NCBI GenBank assembly: GCA_002720745.1
Contig: PBJO01000003.1
Location: 103,167-167,166, forward strand
Origin: Balneola sp.
GTDB taxonomy: Bacteria; Bacteroidota; Rhodothermia; Balneolales; Balneolaceae
DNA: 64,000 bases
Reading direction: 5' to 3'
Shown: positions 57,590-64,000 of the stretch, piece by piece
Layout: each line of letters opens with the position of its first letter
How positions within the stretch are numbered: the first letter of the stretch is position 1
Translations under genes and position numbers: made by a program
The notes under the pieces: model-generated
Told to the model about the DNA's origin: nothing
The model's database searches: none
What the model saw: the letters and a program-made list of their open reading frames with translations, nothing else

Positions 57590-58339
57590 ATGAGTGCTTT
57601 CCCTTCTCCATCTGGCCAACCCTCAATAGAGCTCTTTGGCATGCCTATCATGGAGCCAATGGTAACCTTTACAGATTTTTGGATCACATTTGTTTGTCTT
57701 TATGCTTTTTTCAGTCTTCGCAAAAAGGCGCTTCCTGGCCGCATTCACAGATACATGCGGTATTACTTTTTAATTATGGGTATAGCTACTTTTTTAGGGG
57801 GGGTCTTAGGTCATGCCTTTCAATACGCTGTTGGGATAGAATGGAAATTGCCTGGCTGGTTAATTAGCATGATTGCGGTAATGGCTATTGAGCGAGCGAG
57901 CATTTTTCACGCACAACCCTTCTTCTCGAGCCGCCTTGGTCTTGCTCTGGAATGGTTTAATGTAATTGAATTGATCACCTTCGCTGTAATTACTTTTATA
58001 ACATTAAATTTTTTTTTTATAAAAGTACACTCCGCTTACGGCCTAGGCCTTGTTGTACTCCCACTACATATTATTATGTTCCGAAAAACAGGCCACCCTA
58101 TGCATTTAGTTTTTATTAGAACAATTTTCTTTGCTGGATTATCAGCGGTTTTTTATACTCTTGAAATAGGTTTACACCTATGGTTTAATCACTTAGATGT
58201 AGCTCATACCATCATGGCAATAAGTATGTATTTTTTCTATCGCGGCACGCTTTTTTTAGACCCTACCATACCTAGAAAGCTGCTCGATAAACCTCTAAGT
58301 TTTCCAGAAACAGGTTCTGCTATTCTGGGTCTTCGATAG
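57590..58339 (+). CDS. Unknown seven-helix membrane protein
   Basis: Not assigned. 249 aa with about seven hydrophobic helices (approximate centres 35, 60, 85, 120, 140, 175 and 215). Polar, potentially metal-binding residues sit within or next to helices: GHAFQY near 75, HIIMFRKTGH near 160, and LWFNHLDVAHTIMAISMYFF near 205-224. The pattern of His/Asp in several helices recalls the CREST hydrolase superfamily (alkaline ceramidase, PAQR) and DUF6962-type proteins, but I cannot prove membership. It lies 67 bp before the amidohydrolase pair on the same strand. Confidence 0.65.
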   Translation: MSAFPSPSGQPSIELFGMPIMEPMVTFTDFWITFVCLYAFFSLRKKALPGRIHRYMRYYFLIMGIATFLGGVLGHAFQYAVGIEWKLPGWLISMIAVMAIERASIFHAQPFFSSRLGLALEWFNVIELITFAVITFITLNFFFIKVHSAYGLGLVVLPLHIIMFRKTGHPMHLVFIRTIFFAGLSAVFYTLEIGLHLWFNHLDVAHTIMAISMYFFYRGTLFLDPTIPRKLLDKPLSFPETGSAILGLR

Positions 58340-58406
58340 TTTTTAATTTTTTACTTTGGTTAGGCATACGTTTTTTTAAATTACCGAAATCCTTAATATA
58401 TTCATT

Positions 58407-59714
58407 ATGAAAAACCTCTTTTTTGTTTTTTTACTTTGCATCCCTATCCTCACTTGGTCTAGCTTGCTAAGCGCACAAGAAGAACCCATTGCTTTCATTG
58501 GCGCAACCATCTACCCAATTGAAGAAGCCTTTATTGAAAACGGAGTGCTAATTATTCAGGACGGAGTCATCACGGCGGTAGGAGACTCACGAACTAGAAT
58601 TCCTAGTGGCGCCGTAATTATTGATGTTACAGGTAAAATAATCCTGCCCGGACTGGTTGATACGCACTCCCATATTGGCGGTGGTGATGGTGGCGATCGG
58701 TCTTCTGCCATGCATCCAGACGTTAGAGTTATGGATTCGTTCAACCCCCTATCTCCATCCATTAAAAAAGCTCTAGCAGGCGGTATTACTACTGCCAACG
58801 TTATGCCTGGATCTGGACTACTTATAAGCGGTCAAACTATTTATATTAAGTTGCGAGCTACTTCGGACGTTCAGCAGATGTTAATGTGTGTGGATAAAGA
58901 CAATGAAGTTTGTGGTGGGCTCAAAATGGCTAATGGAACAAATCCTATCGGCAGCGGAAACTCCCCAGGAACTCGAGCAAAATCTGCGGCCTTAGTTCGT
59001 AGTTTATTTATTGAAGCCCAAGATTATCAGCAAAAAGTAATTGCTGCACAAAATGATGCAACGAAAATGCCCGCAAGAAATCTTCGTTTAGAAACTCTAA
59101 TTGAAGTACTAGATGGCAAACGAACAGTTCACCATCATACGCACAGGCACGATGATGTGCTAACTGCTATTCGGCTAGCAGACGAGTTTGGATATGATAT
59201 GGTTCTTCAGCACGTATCAGAAGCCTACAAAGTTGCTGAAAATATTGCTGCCTCTGGATATCCTTCGTCGATTATAACCTTAGATTCATTTGGGGGCAAA
59301 ATGGAGGCAAAAGATTTCAGCAACAGAAATGGCGCTGTATTAGAGGCAGCGGGAGCGGCTGTTGGTTTACACACTGACGACTATATTACCGATTCGAGGC
59401 TATTTTTAAGATCGGCAGCCTTGGCTGTGCGAGAAGGTATGAGCCGAGAAGGAGCTCTAGAGGCGATAACCTTAGCTAATGCTAAGATGATGCGAGTCGA
59501 TGATCGAATTGGTTCCTTTAAAAAAGGCAAGGATGCCGATCTAGTCATTCTTAGCGGCGACCCATTTAGTGTTTATACCCATGTTGAACAAACATGGATA
59601 GAAGGCCAAAAGGTTTGGGATAGAGCCAATCCCGAAGATAAAAAAGTGGCCACAGGCGGATATGGGGTTTTTCCCCTAAATACTCACACGCACACGCATG
59701 AGGGGGGGCAATAG
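58407..59714 (+). CDS. Secreted amidohydrolase (imidazolonepropionase-like), metal site intact
   Basis: Signal peptide MKNLFFVFLLCIPILTW...SAQ, cleavage near 24. Amidohydrolase barrel: GLVDTHSHIGGG has the metal pair His87/His89. His246 and His248 are in HTHRHDDVLTAIRL, His269 in LQHVSEAY, and catalytic Asp in LHTDDYITDSRL (about 324). GSFKKGKDADLVILSGDP closes the fold. Probably a periplasmic dipeptidase- or lactam-type hydrolase; substrate unknown. The last residues (NTHTHTHEGGQ) are His-rich. The next gene is its paralogue 2 bp on, so the two are co-translated. Confidence 0.85.
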   Translation: MKNLFFVFLLCIPILTWSSLLSAQEEPIAFIGATIYPIEEAFIENGVLIIQDGVITAVGDSRTRIPSGAVIIDVTGKIILPGLVDTHSHIGGGDGGDRSSAMHPDVRVMDSFNPLSPSIKKALAGGITTANVMPGSGLLISGQTIYIKLRATSDVQQMLMCVDKDNEVCGGLKMANGTNPIGSGNSPGTRAKSAALVRSLFIEAQDYQQKVIAAQNDATKMPARNLRLETLIEVLDGKRTVHHHTHRHDDVLTAIRLADEFGYDMVLQHVSEAYKVAENIAASGYPSSIITLDSFGGKMEAKDFSNRNGAVLEAAGAAVGLHTDDYITDSRLFLRSAALAVREGMSREGALEAITLANAKMMRVDDRIGSFKKGKDADLVILSGDPFSVYTHVEQTWIEGQKVWDRANPEDKKVATGGYGVFPLNTHTHTHEGGQ

Positions 59715-59716
59715 TT

Positions 59717-60976
59717 ATGAACTTATTAATTATAGAATCACAGGCTTTGACAAACATCGTCTTTAATAAATCATTTATTAACCTAATGTGCTCTTTTTTA
59801 TTTGCCGCTCTTTTTGAAGCGACTACTTGGGCCCAAAATAGCAACAATTCTTATATAATAGACGCAGAATCTATACACATTGGAACGGGCCAGCTTCTCT
59901 CAAATGGTCGAATAGTGGTTAACCAAGGCATTATACAGGCTGTTGGAACCCAATACGAAATAAAAGCGCCCGACGGAGCCGTTCGTTTGGAAGCTCAGGT
60001 AGTAACCCCGGGATTTATTGATGCACACACAGTTGTTGGGCTAGCTGGATACTTAAATGATCCCGGCAGTGATCAAGATCAACTAGACCGGTCTAATGCT
60101 ATTCAACCCGAGCTTAGAGCTCTTGACGCGTATAATCCCGAAGAACCTTTAGTGGCCCACTTGCGTAGTCATGGGGTCACAACTATTCAAACAGGCCACG
60201 CACCAGGAGCATTGGTATCGGGTCAAAGCTTAATCATTAAAACAAATGCACAACGAGCTGAGCAGGCATTGGTATATGAATCGATGCTTACTTTTTCCTT
60301 GGGGGGAGTGATTAGTGGGGCCTTCACAAAGCCAGGCACCCGAGCCAAAGCTATGGCCATGATCCGGCAAGAATTGCATAAAGCAGAGGAATACGCACAT
60401 AATCGAGCCGCCGGAACCCTATCATCCACCGATCTCGGTATGGAAGCATTAGCGGATTTATTAGATGGCCAGACTCAAGCATTAGTGAGCGTCCATAAAG
60501 CACAAGATATTTTAACTGCTCTTAGACTACAAAAAGAATTTAGTTTTCCTATGGTTCTCGATGGGGTTGCTGAAATCTATTTAGTACTTGATCAGATCAA
60601 AGAAAGCGGGGTGCCTGTAGTTATACATCCAACTATGTTACGAGCTACTGGCGAAGCCGTTAATGTATCTATGGAGACCGCCGCTTTACTAGCTGAAAAA
60701 GGCATTCCTTTTGCTTTTCAAAGCGGGCATGAAAGCTATGTTCCAAAAACCCGTGTGGTTCTTTTTGAAGCAGGAGTTGCGGTTAATAATGGACTAAGCT
60801 CTCGTCTCGCCGTTCAACATTTAAGTTTATACGCTGCTCAACTTCTTGGTATTGACCAGCGAGTTGGTAGCCTTGAAGTTGGAAAAGATGCCGATTTAGT
60901 CTTGTTCAATGGGGATCCTTTTGAGTATACTACTACGGTCGATCAGGTTATTATTGATGGCCAATTAATGAAATAA
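59717..60976 (+). CDS. Amidohydrolase paralogue lacking key metal ligands
   Basis: Paralogue of the preceding gene, sharing the whole fold (GSLEVGKDADLVLFNGDP; QDILTALRLQKEF; SPGTRAKS-like KPGTRAKAM). At the active site it reads DAHTVVGL where the neighbour has DTHSHIGG, so the second metal His is Val106. The His in LQHVSEAY is replaced by Gly (LDGVAEIY), and the catalytic Asp of HTDDY aligns to Glu or Ser in GHESYV. His260 is kept. It may be an inactive subunit stabilising the first. The export signal is odd: a hydrophobic segment at 22-38, with a possible start at Met24. Confidence 0.8.
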   Translation: MNLLIIESQALTNIVFNKSFINLMCSFLFAALFEATTWAQNSNNSYIIDAESIHIGTGQLLSNGRIVVNQGIIQAVGTQYEIKAPDGAVRLEAQVVTPGFIDAHTVVGLAGYLNDPGSDQDQLDRSNAIQPELRALDAYNPEEPLVAHLRSHGVTTIQTGHAPGALVSGQSLIIKTNAQRAEQALVYESMLTFSLGGVISGAFTKPGTRAKAMAMIRQELHKAEEYAHNRAAGTLSSTDLGMEALADLLDGQTQALVSVHKAQDILTALRLQKEFSFPMVLDGVAEIYLVLDQIKESGVPVVIHPTMLRATGEAVNVSMETAALLAEKGIPFAFQSGHESYVPKTRVVLFEAGVAVNNGLSSRLAVQHLSLYAAQLLGIDQRVGSLEVGKDADLVLFNGDPFEYTTTVDQVIIDGQLMK

Positions 60977-60997
60977 TCGATTTAAAACGCGCTAAAT

Positions 60998-62716
60998 ATG
61001 TTTATACACACTAATCCTGTTACCTATGACGCTGTTATTGTTGGCTCTGGCGCCGGTGGTGGCATGGCCGCAAAAGTACTCTCCGAATCCGGGTTAAAAA
61101 TAGCCGTCATAGAAGCGGGCCCTTTTTTTGACCCCGCCAATGACGCTCAACGAACCCAATTACGTAATCCTTGGGATTCTCCTCGAAGAGGGGCCGGTTC
61201 TACTCGGGTTTTTGGCGATTATGACGCAGCATATGGCGGCTGGGAGATCGACGGGGAGCCTTATACACGTAAAAACGGCACTCGCTTTGATTGGTTTCGA
61301 TCTCGCATGCTTGGGGGTAGAACAAATCACTGGGGTCGTATTTCTCTACGTTTTGGACCCCTAGATTTTAAGCGTAAAGATATAGATGGCCTTGGCGATA
61401 ACTGGCCTATAGGGTATGAGGATGTGCGCCCTTATTACGATCGAGTCGATAAATTATTAGGGGTTTTTGGCAGTAAAGAAGGTATACATAATGAGCCAGA
61501 CGGGTTTTTTCTGCCGCCGCCTAAACCACGTCTTCATGAATTGTATTACATAAAAGGGGCGCGCAAAGCTAATATTCCCGTCATACCCTCCCGTTTATCC
61601 GTTTTAACCAAGCGGATAAACAATGACCGTGGAGTATGTTTCTACTGTAGCCAGTGTAACCGATCTTGTTCGGTCTATGCCGATTTCTCATCAGGAAGTT
61701 GTTTAATCTTTCCCGCACAGCGATCAACCGGCCGAATCGACTTGTATACCGATGCCATGGTGCGAGAGGTGCTAACTAACGGGTCCGGCGAAGCAAAAGG
61801 CATTATTTACATTAACAAAGAGGATCGGCAAGAGTATCAAATTAATGCAAAAGTAGTTGTTTTGGCCGCTTCGGCCTGCGGTAGCGCTCGAATATTATTA
61901 AACTCAAAAAGTGGTGGACATCCACAGGGATTAGGTAATAGTAGTGGCTTAATTGGTCATTATTTGCATGACTCCACGGGTTCCTCTCGCACCGCGCTTG
62001 TTCCTGAATTGTTAAACAGAAAAACCTACAATGAAGACGGTGTAGGGGGAATGCATGTGTACACTCCATGGTGGCTAAATGATGCTAAATTGGACTTCCC
62101 TAGGGGCTATCATCTAGAAATTTGGGGCGGACTGGGTATGCCTTCCTATGGATTTGGCTTTAATCCCGACAGCCTAAATGAACACTTTGGCCTCGAGATT
62201 GGAGGATATGGAAATAAACTCAGAGAAGATGTAAAACGTTTTTACGGAGCAGTGATGGGAATTTCTGGTAGAGGAGAATCGATTCCTCAATATGATAATT
62301 ACTGTGAAATAGATCCTGATACTGTTGACGAATTTGGTATTCCCGTTCTTCGCTTCCATTATAATTGGACCGACAACGAACGCAAACAAGCCAAGCACAT
62401 GCACAAAACTTTTGAGGAAATTTTTGATGCCATGGGGGCCATAACTCTTGGGGGCGCCCCCTCCGCTAAGTCCGAATATGGTCTCGCTGCACCTGGCCAA
62501 ATTATTCATGAGGTTGGAACTACACGCATGGGTAATGACCCCACTACATCAGTCACCAATTCATTTCAGCAATTGCATGATGCTAAAAATGTCTTTGTAG
62601 TTGACGCAGGACCCTTTGTTTCACAGGCAGACAAAAATCCCACATGGACTATTATGGCTCTTTCCTGGAGAACCTCTGATTTTATAATTGATCAACTTAA
62701 AAAACAGAATCTATAA
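60998..62716 (+). CDS. GMC-family FAD oxidoreductase, large subunit of a sugar/glucoside dehydrogenase
   Basis: FAD-binding GMC protein. AVIVGSGAGGGMAAKVL at 12-28 binds FAD; GGRTNHWGRISLRFG follows. Residues 214-224 hold Cys-x2-Cys-x2-Cys-x3-Cys (CFYCSQCNRSC), a ferredoxin-type spacing. The GMC C-terminal site reads HEVGTTRMGNDP and NPTWTIMALSWR. No signal peptide. It is followed 2 bp later by the Tat-type small subunit, so it is probably exported as a complex, as in gluconate/glucose and Caulobacter lactose (LacA/LacC) dehydrogenases. No cytochrome subunit is adjacent. Confidence 0.87.
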   Translation: MFIHTNPVTYDAVIVGSGAGGGMAAKVLSESGLKIAVIEAGPFFDPANDAQRTQLRNPWDSPRRGAGSTRVFGDYDAAYGGWEIDGEPYTRKNGTRFDWFRSRMLGGRTNHWGRISLRFGPLDFKRKDIDGLGDNWPIGYEDVRPYYDRVDKLLGVFGSKEGIHNEPDGFFLPPPKPRLHELYYIKGARKANIPVIPSRLSVLTKRINNDRGVCFYCSQCNRSCSVYADFSSGSCLIFPAQRSTGRIDLYTDAMVREVLTNGSGEAKGIIYINKEDRQEYQINAKVVVLAASACGSARILLNSKSGGHPQGLGNSSGLIGHYLHDSTGSSRTALVPELLNRKTYNEDGVGGMHVYTPWWLNDAKLDFPRGYHLEIWGGLGMPSYGFGFNPDSLNEHFGLEIGGYGNKLREDVKRFYGAVMGISGRGESIPQYDNYCEIDPDTVDEFGIPVLRFHYNWTDNERKQAKHMHKTFEEIFDAMGAITLGGAPSAKSEYGLAAPGQIIHEVGTTRMGNDPTTSVTNSFQQLHDAKNVFVVDAGPFVSQADKNPTWTIMALSWRTSDFIIDQLKKQNL

Positions 62717-62718
62717 CC

Positions 62719-63471
62719 ATGATGAATCGTAGAGAATCTATTAAACGCCTTATTTTGGGAACGCTTAGCGCTGGTTTGTTCTTTCCAAGTGCCGCCGAAG
62801 CAAAAAAGCGCCGCGGCTTTTCTGTTAGCCCCGCCGATCCCAATGACCCGGTTGCACGAGTCCCCTACATCGAGCGGAAATGGGATTATGGCCGAACACC
62901 GGAGGAAAAGGAGCGCGATGAGCTGCTTTTTAATCAACGTTTTTTCGATGACCATGAATTAAGCGCCATAGAAGTATTATGTGATCATATTCTTCCTGCA
63001 AGCGATACGGCCGAATCGGCAAATGATGCTGGTGTTACTGAGTTCATTGCCTTTATTGTGTTAGACATGCCCTCTCTGCAAACCCGCTTACGCGGAGGCA
63101 TCATGTGGCTTGATGGCTTTTCTAGGAAACATCATGGGGATATGTTTGCCCGCATTAGCACCTCAAAGCAGATTATGGTACTGGACGAAATTGCCTACCC
63201 TGATAAGATAACGGCCGCTACTGAGCAGGGAGGTCGGTTTTTTAGAGAAATCAGAAATCTCATTTTAACCGGCTATTATACCTCTGAGATTGGTGTAAAA
63301 GACCTTGGCTTTCAGGGCAATACTGCAAACGTTTGGGACGGCGTCCCTTCAGAAGTATTAGCCGACCACGGAGTTGATTACGAGCCTGAATGGCTAGCCA
63401 AATGCGTTAATCAGGGCCGGCGGGCTGAAATCGCTGAGTGGGACAGTGAGGGAAACCTTTTAAATAATTAG
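62719..63471 (+). CDS. Gluconate 2-dehydrogenase subunit 3-like protein with Tat signal
   Basis: Small subunit of membrane or periplasmic flavin dehydrogenases. The N terminus MMNRRESIKRLILGTLSAG is a twin-arginine signal (Arg-Arg then hydrophobic core), cleaved after AEA. The mature part has the family patterns FFDDHELSAIEVLCDHILPA and AGVTEFIAFIVLD near 70-115, and GRFFREIRNLILTGYYTSEI. 250 aa. It should fold with the upstream GMC protein in the cytoplasm and carry it through Tat. The gene pair is tight (2-bp gap). Confidence 0.88.
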   Translation: MMNRRESIKRLILGTLSAGLFFPSAAEAKKRRGFSVSPADPNDPVARVPYIERKWDYGRTPEEKERDELLFNQRFFDDHELSAIEVLCDHILPASDTAESANDAGVTEFIAFIVLDMPSLQTRLRGGIMWLDGFSRKHHGDMFARISTSKQIMVLDEIAYPDKITAATEQGGRFFREIRNLILTGYYTSEIGVKDLGFQGNTANVWDGVPSEVLADHGVDYEPEWLAKCVNQGRRAEIAEWDSEGNLLNN

Positions 63472-63577
63472 GCTTCTCATCTCACGGCCCGCTTTGCTTT
63501 TTCATAAACTTAGTTAGAACGAACCATTTGGTGATCGCTAATTTATCGCCACCAGAAGGCAGCGCCCTAAATCTAAC

Positions 63578-64000
63578 TTAATTCCCTGTGCTTCCGTTAA
63601 TAGTCTGGCCAAAGAAAATTGCATTAGCAAATAACTTATTTGTGCCATACCAAAACGCCCTGAAATTAGGGTTATCAGTCATCGCTATTACCTTTCCTGC
63701 CCCCGCCCTGCTAACTACGATACCCGCGGTTCCCTTTATCGTTTCTTTGTTAACCTTAGAGGCGTATCCGCTTGCTAGGGGGTCTTCCGTATAATAGAGA
63801 GGGGTTGAATACGGGTTTTGACCTTTTTTTAGAAACATAGTGCTATTTCTAAAAACCCTTATTATAGACTGGTTATATCCATATGCCAAGGGGTGTGTTA
63901 AGTCTATTTGTGCATTAAAAATACTCCCCCCAATAACTTCAGAGCCGTAATCCGCTCCTTGCTTTACATAGGGGCGGTTTTCTGGGGACTCGCCACGATC
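63578..64000 (-). CDS. C-terminal end of an M14-family zinc carboxypeptidase (partial)
   Basis: Minus-strand frame open through the window edge; only the last 140 codons are seen. The peptide contains DLTHPLAYGYNQSIIRVFRN, NPYSTPLYYTEDPLASGY and DNPNFRAFWYGTNKLFANAI. This matches the C-terminal glutamine-amidotransferase-like part that I recall at the end of large (about 800 aa) Bacteroidota M14 carboxypeptidases. The catalytic M14 domain would lie beyond 64000. Convergent with the small-subunit gene, 106-bp gap. Confidence 0.75.
   Translation of the reverse strand, partial: DRGESPENRPYVKQGADYGSEVIGGSIFNAQIDLTHPLAYGYNQSIIRVFRNSTMFLKKGQNPYSTPLYYTEDPLASGYASKVNKETIKGTAGIVVSRAGAGKVIAMTDNPNFRAFWYGTNKLFANAIFFGQTINGSTGN

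Noticed and set aside
57517..57867. 116-codon frame overlapping the start of the 7-TM gene
   Set aside because: Lies in another frame over a gene with convincing membrane-protein character; a shadow.

Overview
The window is a gene-dense, AT-rich chromosomal segment with about 54 protein genes on both strands and no recognisable rRNA, tRNA, CRISPR array, insertion sequence or prophage. The gene set points to the Bacteroidota/Balneolota/Rhodothermota part of the FCB group. It holds a PorV/UPF0164-type outer membrane protein, a DUF4270-like lipoprotein beside a one-domain glycogen synthase, a Rho factor with an Asn/Lys-rich tail, many Bacteroidota-type lipoproteins, few strong Shine-Dalgarno sites and one TTTG...TAnnTTT promoter match. 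Separate small PurS and PurQ subunits fit Balneolota/Rhodothermota better than classical Bacteroidia. This placement is inference; no 16S gene is present.

Layout. 0-14.6 kb: Mrp ATPase, glutamate dehydrogenase, Pol IV, MscS channel, glycogen phosphorylase, IspE, a CCA-adding/HD enzyme, a sugar-nucleotidyltransferase, a membrane-embedded MurF-like ligase and a LolC/E permease. 14.7-24.1 kb: glgB-malQ, then phosphosulfolactate synthase, short glycogen synthase, DUF4270-like lipoprotein, beta-barrel protein and TPR protein in one close-packed run. 24.3-35.2 kb: housekeeping genes (rho, rhodanese, purS-clpS-purQ-lptB, miaA with a PorV-like protein, dnaN, SAM hydrolase, methyltransferase, argS). 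35.3-43.5 kb: a decayed gene fragment probably from a SusC/TonB receptor, a large secreted zinc protease, an AGCS symporter, a GAF protein, an unknown lipoprotein, a sugar-isomerase-like protein and Lgt. 43.6-57.1 kb: uvrA, a periplasmic-type Gfo/Idh oxidoreductase facing a PQQ-type sugar dehydrogenase, a thioredoxin-like protein, a small two-gene regulatory unit, NUDIX, PgsA, FtsY, ScpA, PPK1 and RuvB. 57.6-64 kb: a 7-TM protein, two tandem secreted amidohydrolases, a GMC oxidoreductase with its Tat-type small subunit, and the 3' end of an M14 carboxypeptidase.

How the genes work together. Glycogen turnover is represented by glgP, glgB, malQ and a GT5-only synthase, but no GlgC is seen. Cell-envelope building is represented by the MurF-like ligase, LptB, LolC/E, Lgt and PgsA. 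The last third is rich in exported sugar-oxidising and hydrolytic enzymes (Gfo/Idh, PQQ-type dehydrogenase, GMC plus small subunit, amidohydrolases, TIM-barrel isomerase), which suggests a heterotroph that oxidises sugars in the periplasm.

I did not find a clear-cut new defence or mobile system. The points that most deserve a second look are the amidohydrolase pair in which the second member has lost its metal ligands, the membrane-fused MurF-like ligase, the unknown small-protein/HTH pair with repeats in front of it, the GMC dehydrogenase with a ferredoxin-spaced Cys motif and no cytochrome partner, and the frameshifted receptor remnant at 35.3-35.6 kb.
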